Shown here: positions 1-5,124 of the stretch, piece by piece
Position numbering within the stretch: position 1 is the stretch's first letter
How the letters are laid out: each line of letters opens with the position of its first letter
Assembly: GCA_029859085.1 (NCBI GenBank)
Contig: JAOUDU010000255.1
Location: 1-5,124 of the forward strand
Length of the DNA stretch: 5,124 bases
Source of the DNA: Gammaproteobacteria bacterium
Lineage (GTDB): Bacteria; Pseudomonadota; Gammaproteobacteria; Pseudomonadales; Halieaceae
Direction of reading: 5' to 3'
Program-made: the position numbers and the translations under genes
The notes under the pieces: model-generated
What the model was told of the DNA's origin: nothing
What the model saw: only the letters and a program-made list of their open reading frames with translations
Databases searched by the model: none

Positions 1-712
1 CCGGCCCGGGCAGTACGAGTACCAGCTGGAGGCCGAGCTCATGCACGAGTTCGCCTCCTCCGGGGCGAGGCACCTTGCCTACCCGAGTATCGTGGGCAGC
101 GGCGCGAACGCGTGCACACTGCACTACGTCAACAACGACGGCGTCATGCGCGACGGTGATATGGTGCTGATAGATGCAGGCTGCGAGCTGGAATACTATG
201 CATCGGACGTGACCCGCACTTTTCCCGTCAATGGCCGCTTCAGCCGTGAGCAACGCGCCCTGTACGAGGTTGTACTGGAGGCGCAGCTGGCAGCCATCGC
301 CGCGATAAAACCCGGCAACCACTGGAACCAGCCCCACGACGCCAGCGTCCGGGTAATCACCGCCGGGTTGGTAGAGCTGGGCCTGCTTAAGGGCAAGGTA
401 GAGAAACTGGTCGAGAGCAAGGCCTATCGCGAGTTCTACATGCACCGGGTCGGGCATTGGCTGGGACTGGATGTACACGATGTTGGCGACTACCGGGTGG
501 GCAACGAATGGCGCCAACTCGAGCCTGGCATGGTAATGACAGTGGAACCCGGTATTTATATATCGGCTGCGAACAGCAAGGTGGCCAGGAAGTGGCGCGG
601 TATCGGCATCCGCCTGGAAGACGATGTCCTGGTGACCACGCGGGGCTGCGAGGTGATAACCGCGGCGGTGCCCAAGACCGTCGAAGACATAGAGGCCCTG
701 ATGGCCGGATGA
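1..712 (+). CDS. pepP: Xaa-Pro aminopeptidase (aminopeptidase P), 3' part, cut by the window edge
   Basis: This cytoplasmic metallopeptidase removes the N-terminal residue from peptides whose second residue is proline. The frame is open from base 2, so the gene continues to the left. The 236 visible residues are the C-terminal catalytic half of a protein of about 440 residues in E. coli. The pita-bread fold metal ligands are all present: Asp in IDAG (visible residue 58), Asp in SDVTRTF (69), His in VGHWLGLDVHDVG (152), Glu in TVEPGIY (182) and Glu in RLEDD (206). VGSGANACTLHY and the GMVMTVEPGIY stretch match PepP closely from memory. The Met at base 41 is internal, because the codons before it (RPGQYEYQLEAEL) also match the family. 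The stop lies 4 bases before ubiH, as expected for the pepP-ubiH-ubiI operon. Nothing suggests a broken gene; only the 5' end is missing from view. Confidence 0.96.
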   Translation, partial: RPGQYEYQLEAELMHEFASSGARHLAYPSIVGSGANACTLHYVNNDGVMRDGDMVLIDAGCELEYYASDVTRTFPVNGRFSREQRALYEVVLEAQLAAIAAIKPGNHWNQPHDASVRVITAGLVELGLLKGKVEKLVESKAYREFYMHRVGHWLGLDVHDVGDYRVGNEWRQLEPGMVMTVEPGIYISAANSKVARKWRGIGIRLEDDVLVTTRGCEVITAAVPKTVEDIEALMAG

Positions 713-716
713 TGCA

Positions 717-2015
717 ATGACAGCCTACCGGGACATCGTTATCGCTGGTGGCGGCATGGTCGGCGCCAGCCTCGCGCTGCAGCTTGCAGCCGTACTGCCG
801 CAGACCGTGTCGATCTGCCTGGTGGAGGGCTTTCCCCTGCCCGCGCCGCTGGCCCAGGGCAAACCGGAGTATCACCCCTCCTTCGATGCCCGCTCCACCG
901 CCCTCAGCTACAGTTCCCGCCTTGTCTACGAAAAAATCCAGGTCTGGGACGAGCTGCGCGAGTGGCTGTGCCCCATCGAAAGTATCCACGTATCAAGTCG
1001 CGGCCACTTTGGCAGCTCCCTGCTGCGGGCCGGGGATTACGGCTGGTCCGCCCTCGGCTACGTGGTGGAGAACGCCTGGCTGGGAAATGCGCTGGTGCAG
1101 GCGCTGTACCGCCAGGGCCGGGTGGAAATCATCAGCCCGGCCCGGGTGGCTGCGGCCATACCCGAGGGCAGGGGTATGAAGCTGCGGCTGGAAGGTGGGG
1201 CGGAAACCGTTCTCGAAACCGCGCTGCTGCTGGTAGCCGACGGGGCCGCCTCTGGCCTGCGCGAGCAACTCGGCGTGGCGGTGCAGGAGAAACCCTATGG
1301 GCAGCACGCGCTGGTGGCCAATGTCGCGTTCGCCCAGCCCCACAAGGGTTGTGCCTACGAGCGTTTTACCGACCAGGGTCCTGTCGCGCTGCTGCCCCTG
1401 CTCGCCTCCAGCCCGGGGGAACATCGCAGCGGCCTGGTCTGGACCCTGTCCGCCCGGGAGGCCATGCATTTGCAGGCCTGCCCGGAGCAGGAGTTCCTGC
1501 AGGCCCTGCAGGACAGGTTCGGCTACCGCCTCGGGCGGATGCTGCAGGTGGGTGAGCGGCACTGTTACCCGCTGTCGCTGGTGCAGTCCGCTGAACAGGT
1601 GCGCCAGGGAGTGGTGGTGATGGGCAATGCCGCTCATTCCCTGCATCCGGTGGCGGGCCAGGGTTTCAACCTCGCCCTGCGGGATGTGGCGGAACTGTCC
1701 GCGGTCCTGGCCCGGGGCGCGTCTGCGGGACAGGCCCTGGGTGACCTCGCCCTGCTCCAGGGCTACCTGCGGCGGCAGCAGCCGGACCAGGACAGGACCA
1801 TCCAGTTCAGTGACCGCCTGCCGGGATTGTTCATGCACAGCGACCCGGTGCTGGGGTTGGCGAGGGACCTGGCGCTGTCCGGCCTGGATATACTGCCGGG
1901 CCTGAAGCGGGCGTTTGTGCGGCATGCCACGGGCGTGGCGGCAATGGCCGGGGCCCCCGGCGATACCTTCGAAAAAACCTCTGACAAAACAGGGACCGGA
2001 CGGCGCAATGGCTGA
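717..2015 (+). CDS. ubiH: 2-octaprenyl-6-methoxyphenol hydroxylase UbiH (FAD-dependent monooxygenase)
   Basis: UbiH is a class A flavin monooxygenase that hydroxylates C1 of the ubiquinone ring precursor in the aerobic pathway, in the membrane-associated Ubi complex. The 432 residues show the N-terminal dinucleotide-binding motif GGGMVG (11-16), the UbiH/UbiF/COQ6 family motif FDARSTALS (57-65), HVSSRGHFG (91-99), the second FAD motif VADGAASGLR (173-182), and the C-terminal FAD-binding block GNAAHSLHPVAGQGFNL (303-319). HVSSRGH, YERFTDQGP and GNAAHSLHP resemble E. coli UbiH more than UbiI or UbiF. The start at 717 is bounded by an in-frame TGA at 699-701, so no longer protein is possible. 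No strong ribosome binding site precedes it, which suggests coupling to pepP 4 bases upstream. It is about 40 residues longer than the E. coli protein (392), including a polar C-terminal tail from about residue 411. The last 8 bases overlap ubiI. Confidence 0.93.
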   Translation: MTAYRDIVIAGGGMVGASLALQLAAVLPQTVSICLVEGFPLPAPLAQGKPEYHPSFDARSTALSYSSRLVYEKIQVWDELREWLCPIESIHVSSRGHFGSSLLRAGDYGWSALGYVVENAWLGNALVQALYRQGRVEIISPARVAAAIPEGRGMKLRLEGGAETVLETALLLVADGAASGLREQLGVAVQEKPYGQHALVANVAFAQPHKGCAYERFTDQGPVALLPLLASSPGEHRSGLVWTLSAREAMHLQACPEQEFLQALQDRFGYRLGRMLQVGERHCYPLSLVQSAEQVRQGVVVMGNAAHSLHPVAGQGFNLALRDVAELSAVLARGASAGQALGDLALLQGYLRRQQPDQDRTIQFSDRLPGLFMHSDPVLGLARDLALSGLDILPGLKRAFVRHATGVAAMAGAPGDTFEKTSDKTGTGRRNG

Positions 2016-3228
2016 CACGCGGCACTTCGATGTAGCCATTATCGGTGCCGGTATCGCCGGCAGCGCACTGGCTAAGGCACTGAGCGGCAGGGGCCTGGCC
2101 ATCGCCCTGGTGGAAGCGCAATCCCTGGCGCCTTCGCAACTGCCCGCTGAGCTCGACCTCGAGCATTTTGATCCCAGGGTCAGCGCGATCACTCCCCGCT
2201 CGAAATCGCTGCTCGAGGACCTGGGGGCGTGGCAGTCGATAGCTGCCTACCGCCAGTGCGCCTACCGCCACATGACCGTGTGGGACGCGGAGGGGACCGG
2301 GGGTATCGAGTTCGACTGTGCAGACGTAAACGCCCCCGCCCTGGGTCATATCGTAGAGAACCGGGCCATTGTCAGCGCCCTGCTGGAACAGGTGGCGGGG
2401 TCTGCCGATATCGTGGCCTACAGCAACGCGCGGCTGCAGGACTGCAGCCGCGTCGACGCTGGCGCGGGCATGCGGGTGCAACTGGAGGATGGCGCAGTCC
2501 TGGAGGCCGACCTGCTGGTGGCGGCCGATGGCGCCCTCTCACGGGTCCGCGAGATGATGGGATTCAGCACCCGCGAGTGGGACTACGGCCACCGGGCAAT
2601 CGTCACCACCGTGCAGGTGGAACGGTCGCACCAGGACACCTGCTGGCAGCGGTTCCTCACCAGTGGTCCACTGGCATTCCTGCCCCTGCCGGGCGAGGAT
2701 GGCCGCAATTACTGCTCCATCGTCTGGTCCCTGCGGGATGATCTGGTAGACGATTTGCTGGCTCTGGATGAGCGGGCATTTTGCACCGAGCTGGAGCGCG
2801 CATTCGAGGGCAGCCTGGGCGCGGTTCTGCACTGCGCCCCGCGTTTTGCCTTTCCCCTGCGCCAGCGCCACGCCATCGATTACGTCCAGGCCGGCGTGGC
2901 GCTGGTGGCCGATGCCGCCCATACGATTCACCCGCTGGCGGGCCAGGGTATAAACCTGGGCCTGCAGGATGTCGCCGTATTGGCGGAGGAGGTTCTGGCC
3001 GGGCATGCCAGGGGAGTGAGCCCCGGGCGGCTGGAGTTGTTGCGGCGCTACCAGCGCAGGCGCAAGGGCGAAAACCTGTTGATGATGGCGGCCATGGATG
3101 GTTTCAAAGCGCTGTTTGAGCAGCAGGCCCTGCCGCTGCGCTGGCTGCGCAACGCGGGAATGCGCGGGGTCGGCCAGATGGGGCCGATCAAGCAACAGTT
3201 GATCCGTCGCGCCATGGGGGTCGGCTGA
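2008..3228 (+). CDS. ubiI: 2-octaprenylphenol C5 hydroxylase UbiI (VisC), FAD-dependent
   Basis: UbiI is a flavin monooxygenase that hydroxylates C5 of the polyprenylphenol ring, an early O2-dependent step of ubiquinone synthesis. The product has 406 residues (E. coli about 400). Visible motifs are the N-terminal FAD motif GAGIAG (13-18), the family motif FDPRVSAIT (54-62), LGHIVENRAI (112-121), VAADGALSRVR (171-181), and the C-terminal FAD block ADAAHTIHPLAGQGINLG (301-318). WDYGHRAIVTT, YCSIVWSL and the tail IKQQLIRRAMG favour UbiI over UbiF. The frame is open upstream to an ATG at 1915, but residues encoded there are unlike the family. The ATG at 2008 puts the FAD motif at its usual place and has AGGGA at 1991-1995 at a rather long spacing. 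It overlaps ubiH by 8 bases (ATGGCTGA), pointing to translational coupling. It is paralogous to the neighbouring ubiH. UbiF or a broader-specificity hydroxylase cannot be fully excluded by eye. Confidence 0.9.
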   Translation: MADTRHFDVAIIGAGIAGSALAKALSGRGLAIALVEAQSLAPSQLPAELDLEHFDPRVSAITPRSKSLLEDLGAWQSIAAYRQCAYRHMTVWDAEGTGGIEFDCADVNAPALGHIVENRAIVSALLEQVAGSADIVAYSNARLQDCSRVDAGAGMRVQLEDGAVLEADLLVAADGALSRVREMMGFSTREWDYGHRAIVTTVQVERSHQDTCWQRFLTSGPLAFLPLPGEDGRNYCSIVWSLRDDLVDDLLALDERAFCTELERAFEGSLGAVLHCAPRFAFPLRQRHAIDYVQAGVALVADAAHTIHPLAGQGINLGLQDVAVLAEEVLAGHARGVSPGRLELLRRYQRRRKGENLLMMAAMDGFKALFEQQALPLRWLRNAGMRGVGQMGPIKQQLIRRAMGVG

Positions 3229-3262
3229 TACTGCCCGCCGATACCGGCCGATCATTGTTTTT
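3219..3262 (+). terminator. Weak candidate terminator at the end of ubiI
   Basis: GGTCGGC at 3219-3225 can pair with GCCGATC at 3247-3253 (seven pairs, one of them G-U). The stem is followed by ATTG and five Ts at 3258-3262. The loop is long (21 bases), the left arm lies in the last codons of ubiI, and the T run overlaps the -35 element of the next promoter. It could end the pepP-ubiH-ubiI transcript, but the structure is marginal and may be chance in GC-rich DNA. Confidence 0.22.
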
Positions 3263-3282
3263 CCCCCGACCCCCGCTAGAAT
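3255..3282 (+). promoter_or_regulatory. Putative sigma70 promoter for gcvH and the methyltransferase gene
   Basis: TTGTTT at 3255-3260 (three of six consensus bases) is followed after 16 bases by TAGAAT at 3277-3282 (five of six). The -10 box is an unusually AT-rich spot in GC-rich surroundings and lies in the largest internal intergenic gap. Transcription would begin near 3289-3290, giving a leader of roughly 87 bases before the gcvH start. This is inferred from sequence match and position only. Confidence 0.55.
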
Positions 3283-3299
3283 AGGGTCGCCGGAAAGGT

Positions 3300-3318
3300 G
3301 CCGCGGGCCGGCCGTGGC
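3300..3318 (+). promoter_or_regulatory. GC-rich hairpin in the predicted gcvH leader
   Basis: GCCGCGG at 3300-3306 pairs with CCGTGGC at 3312-3318 (seven pairs, one G-U) around a five-base loop. An alternative register pairs GGGCC at 3305-3309 with GGCCC at 3316-3320. It lies about 10 bases after the predicted transcription start and about 47 bases before the ribosome binding site. It has no T run, so it is not a terminator as it stands. It could stabilise the mRNA 5' end or act as a regulatory structure, but no known riboswitch is recognisable. Confidence 0.35.
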
Positions 3319-3364
3319 CCACAGTATTTCAAGCCGTTCCCTTCACCCCTGATGCAATTGAAAC

Positions 3365-3370
3365 AGAGGA
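3365..3370 (+). promoter_or_regulatory. Ribosome binding site of gcvH
   Basis: AGAGGA lies six bases before the ATG at 3377. It is the best Shine-Dalgarno sequence in the window and fixes the gcvH start. The neighbouring genes ubiH, ubiI and the methyltransferase gene have weaker sites and instead abut or overlap the gene before them. Confidence 0.7.
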
Positions 3371-3376
3371 CAAGAC

Positions 3377-3769
3377 ATGAGCCATACGCCCACCGAATTG
3401 AAATATGCCAGCAGCCACGAGTGGGCTCGCCTGGAGGAGGATGGCACCGTGACCGTGGGCATCACCGACCATGCCCAGGCTGCGCTGGGTGACGTGGTTT
3501 TTGTCGAGTTGCCCGAAGTTGGAACGGTTCTCGCCGCCGGGGATGAGGCCGGTGTCGTCGAATCGGTCAAGGCCGCCTCCGATATCTACGCCCCCATCGC
3601 GGGCGAAGTCCTCGAGATCAATGTGGCCCTCGAGGACGAGCCGGAAATGGTCAACACCGACCCCTACAACGACGGCTGGTTCTTCAAGCTGCAGCCCTCT
3701 GATATCCATGAACTTGACGCACTGCTTTCAGCCGGGGATTACCAGCAACAGTGCGATGACGAAGACTGA
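3377..3769 (+). CDS. gcvH: Glycine cleavage system H protein (lipoyl carrier)
   Basis: GcvH carries the aminomethyl group on a lipoyl arm between the P, T and L proteins of the glycine cleavage system, which turns glycine and tetrahydrofolate into CO2, ammonia and methylene-THF in the cytoplasm. It can also act as a lipoate carrier. The product has 130 residues against 129 in E. coli. The family N-terminus [20 protein letters not shown] (8-27) is followed by [19 protein letters not shown] (28-46). The lipoylation motif [12 protein letters not shown] places the modified lysine at residue 65. [13 protein letters not shown] is the usual C-terminal block. The start is supported by AGAGGA six bases upstream. 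The gene has its own predicted promoter and overlaps the next gene by 14 bases. Oddly, gcvT and gcvP are not adjacent, so their products must come from elsewhere in the genome if the system is complete. Confidence 0.97.
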   Translation: MSHTPTELKYASSHEWARLEEDGTVTVGITDHAQAALGDVVFVELPEVGTVLAAGDEAGVVESVKAASDIYAPIAGEVLEINVALEDEPEMVNTDPYNDGWFFKLQPSDIHELDALLSAGDYQQQCDDED

Positions 3770-4964
3770 ACATGCCTCACCCGGCGCGGAACTGTACCTG
3801 CGCCGGGGGGCCGACCGCCGCCTGCGCGGTGGCCACCTCTGGGTTTACTCCAATGAAATAGATACCGGCCGCACTCCGCTGGCGGGCTTCGCCGCGGGCG
3901 ACCTGGTCTGCGTGCGGGATGCCGGCGGCGCCGTGCTGGGCTCTGCATACATGGAACCGCAGTCGCTGATCTGCGCCAGGCTCTATGCGCCGTCGGAGCA
4001 GCGGCCGCTTGACGAGACCTTGTTCGCGGCGCGTCTGGCCACGGCCCTCGCAGGCAGGGAGGCCGTTTTCGACCGCCCTTTTTACCGGCTCGTCTACGGC
4101 GACAGCGATACCCTGCCCGGTATCGTGATCGACCGCTTCGGCGACTACCTGGTGGTGCAGTTCAACAACGAGGGTATTGAGCGCCATCGGGACAGCCTGC
4201 TTGCCGCGCTCACCGCGCAATTGCAGCCCCGGGGGATCCTGTTGCGCGGTGACAGCCGCAGCCGGCGCGAGCAGGGACTGGCGGGCGGTGCGGAGGTGGT
4301 CCACGGCGAGGTGCCGGAGCAGGTGGAACTGGAGGAAAACGGTGTCCGCTTCCTGGCGCCGGTCCACGCTGGCCAGAAAACCGGCTGGTTTTACGATCAC
4401 CGGATGTCCCGGGCGCGCCTGGCTGCCTGGGTCCGCGGCAAGTCGGTACTGGACGTATACAGCTATATAGGTGGCTGGGGCGTGCAGGCAGCCGCCTTTG
4501 GCGCCACCGACGTCTGCTGCCTGGACAGTTCCGCCGTTGCACTTGAAGGCGTGGCAGCCAACGCCCGACTCAACGGGCTGCAGGACTGCGTCACTACCTT
4601 GCGCGGCTCCGCTCCCGAAACCATGGCGGACCTGCGCGCCCGGGGTCGCCAGTACGATGTGGTCATCCTCGACCCGCCGGCTTTCATCCAGCGCAAGAAG
4701 GACCTGAAAAAAGGCTTCACCGCCTACCGCAGAATCAATGAACTGGGCCTGCAACTGCTGCGTCCCGGCGGCCTGCTGGTATCGGGTTCCTGTTCCATGC
4801 ACCTGTCCCGCGCCGACCTCATCTCGGCCATGCAGCAGGCCGCGGTCCGCGCCGGCTGCCAGCTGCGGGTGGTGGAGCAGGGCGCCCAGGGCCCGGATCA
4901 CCCGATCCACCCCGCCATCCCCGAGACCGAGTATCTCAAGGCGGTGTTTGCCCGCCGGCTTTAG
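3756..4964 (+). CDS. Class I SAM-dependent rRNA methyltransferase, RlmI-like (COG1092)
   Basis: This is a predicted RNA cytosine-5 methyltransferase of the RlmI/YccW family; E. coli RlmI makes m5C1962 in 23S rRNA. The 402 residues (E. coli 396) begin with a PUA-like domain (about 13-85, [20 protein letters not shown]). A linker domain follows with [16 protein letters not shown] (114-129) and [11 protein letters not shown] (206-216). The Rossmann methyltransferase domain has SAM motif [14 protein letters not shown] (231-243), acidic D257, the ILDPPAF motif IV (304-310) and SGSCS (343-347), where C346 is the candidate catalytic cysteine. The ATG at 3756 is chosen because the frame before it, though open to 3471, runs through gcvH and does not look like the family. 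No clear ribosome binding site is seen, and the 14-base overlap with gcvH suggests translational coupling. No rlmI symbol is given because motifs such as GGWG and [10 protein letters not shown] differ from E. coli RlmI, so the exact rRNA target is uncertain. Confidence 0.9.
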   Translation: MTKTEHASPGAELYLRRGADRRLRGGHLWVYSNEIDTGRTPLAGFAAGDLVCVRDAGGAVLGSAYMEPQSLICARLYAPSEQRPLDETLFAARLATALAGREAVFDRPFYRLVYGDSDTLPGIVIDRFGDYLVVQFNNEGIERHRDSLLAALTAQLQPRGILLRGDSRSRREQGLAGGAEVVHGEVPEQVELEENGVRFLAPVHAGQKTGWFYDHRMSRARLAAWVRGKSVLDVYSYIGGWGVQAAAFGATDVCCLDSSAVALEGVAANARLNGLQDCVTTLRGSAPETMADLRARGRQYDVVILDPPAFIQRKKDLKKGFTAYRRINELGLQLLRPGGLLVSGSCSMHLSRADLISAMQQAAVRAGCQLRVVEQGAQGPDHPIHPAIPETEYLKAVFARRL

Positions 4965-5016
4965 GTTTTCGGGATTTGTCCTTTGATCAGCAGCCGGGGC
5001 TTTAAAACACCCATTT

Positions 5017-5096
5017 CTGTTTGTTTCTTTTTTCCGTAACCGCGGGTTTCATAGGCCTGTTGAGTTCTTTCTGTACTTCCGTAGCCGCGGGGTTTT
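5017..5096 (+). repeat. Imperfect tandem repeat, two copies of about 40-45 bases
   Basis: Copy 1 begins CTGTT at 5017 and contains TTCCGTAACCGCGGGTTT at 5032-5049. Copy 2 begins CTGTT at 5057 and contains TTCCGTAGCCGCGGGGTTT at 5077-5095. The cores differ by one A/G change and one extra G, and both copies carry TTCTTT between the CTGTT and the core. The spacing is 40 bases at the left end and 45 at the core, so copy 2 has a short insertion. A weaker third match, CAGCCGGGGCTTT at 4991-5003, may be a decayed relative. Confidence 0.5.
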
Positions 5097-5112
5097 GGCG
5101 TACCCCGGCTAC
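5081..5112. repeat. Inverted repeat (possible stem-loop) near the right edge
   Basis: GTAGCC at 5081-5086 plus GGGG at 5089-5092 can pair with CCCC at 5103-5106 plus GGCTAC at 5107-5112. This gives ten pairs with a two-base bulge (GC, 5087-5088) and a ten-base loop. No T run follows on the + strand, and the sequence following on the - strand is purine-rich, so it does not read as a standard intrinsic terminator in either direction. Its left arm is part of the second tandem repeat copy. Confidence 0.45.
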
Positions 5113-5124
5113 ACCTGCCCGCAA

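Larger units (their letters stand above)
4965..5124. other. Non-coding T-rich tail after the methyltransferase gene
   Basis: These 160 bases show no credible reading frame on either strand, and their composition differs from the genes: T-rich tracts alternate with short GC blocks. I see no convincing intrinsic terminator for the methyltransferase gene. The nearest candidate is GGG/CCC pairing around 4997-5013 followed by the T-rich stretch 5014-5033, which has too short a stem to call. The region contains the imperfect tandem repeat and the inverted repeat listed separately. Confidence 0.6.

Noticed and set aside
1915..2007. Upstream ATG for ubiI at 1915
   Set aside because: It would add 31 residues unlike any UbiI N-terminus, all inside the ubiH coding region. 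The ATG at 2008 puts the FAD-binding motif at the expected distance from the start.
993..2192. Long open frame on the - strand (399 codons) across ubiH
   Set aside because: It is antisense to ubiH, which matches its family along the whole length. The translation has no recognisable domain, and long antisense frames are common in GC-rich genes because of codon bias.
3229..3376. Glycine riboswitch upstream of gcvH
   Set aside because: The predicted leader of about 87 bases is too short for the usual tandem aptamer, and I could not find the conserved core pattern by eye. A covariance search would settle it.
3471..3755. Possible N-terminal extension of the methyltransferase frame back into gcvH
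   Set aside because: The frame is open, but the translation is Ser/Pro/Arg-rich out-of-frame gcvH sequence. The PUA-like domain already starts at the normal position from the ATG at 3756.
3777..4910. Long open frame on the - strand (377 codons) inside the methyltransferase gene
   Set aside because: It lies entirely antisense to a gene with clear methyltransferase motifs. The translation is low in recognisable structure and has no family features.
1..5124. Mobile element, CRISPR array, toxin-antitoxin, defence or phage genes, tRNA or rRNA
   Set aside because: Every coding region is a recognised housekeeping gene. No transposase, integrase, regularly spaced repeat array or tRNA-like fold was seen, and the only repeats are the short ones in the last 110 bases.

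Overview
The window is a compact, GC-rich stretch of a gammaproteobacterial chromosome, all coding on the + strand. It is ordinary housekeeping DNA. From left to right it holds the 3' part of pepP (proline aminopeptidase P), two adjacent paralogous FAD-dependent ubiquinone-biosynthesis hydroxylases (ubiH, then ubiI), gcvH (the lipoyl carrier protein of the glycine cleavage system), and an RlmI/COG1092-type SAM-dependent rRNA methyltransferase. About 160 bases of non-coding DNA close the window. The order pepP-ubiH-ubiI next to a glycine cleavage gene is a known gammaproteobacterial arrangement; E. coli has ygfB-pepP-ubiH-ubiI followed by gcvT-gcvH-gcvP. The high GC content and gene order would fit a marine gammaproteobacterium of the Halieaceae/Cellvibrionales or Pseudomonadales type, but this placement is inference and not proven by anything in the window.

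Region 1 (1-3228) looks like one transcription unit. pepP and ubiH are separated by 4 bases, and ubiH and ubiI overlap by 8 bases. UbiH and UbiI add hydroxyls to the ubiquinone ring (C1 and C5 in E. coli numbering), so both serve aerobic respiration.

Region 2 (3229-3376) is the only sizeable internal intergenic gap. It carries a plausible sigma70-type promoter (TTGTTT, 16 bases, TAGAAT), a GC-rich hairpin in the predicted 5' leader, and a good ribosome binding site for gcvH. A weak terminator-like structure for the ubi operon sits just before the promoter.

Region 3 (3377-4964) holds gcvH and the methyltransferase gene, which overlap by 14 bases and are probably co-transcribed and translationally coupled. 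Neither gcvT nor gcvP is present here, although gcvH sits where the whole gcvTHP operon would be in E. coli.

Region 4 (4965-5124) is T-rich and non-coding. It contains an imperfect tandem repeat of about 45 bases and an inverted repeat at the right edge. I found no clear terminator, RNA gene, mobile element or CRISPR array. I found no convincing undescribed system; the findings listed are modest and mostly concern gene order and the non-coding tail.
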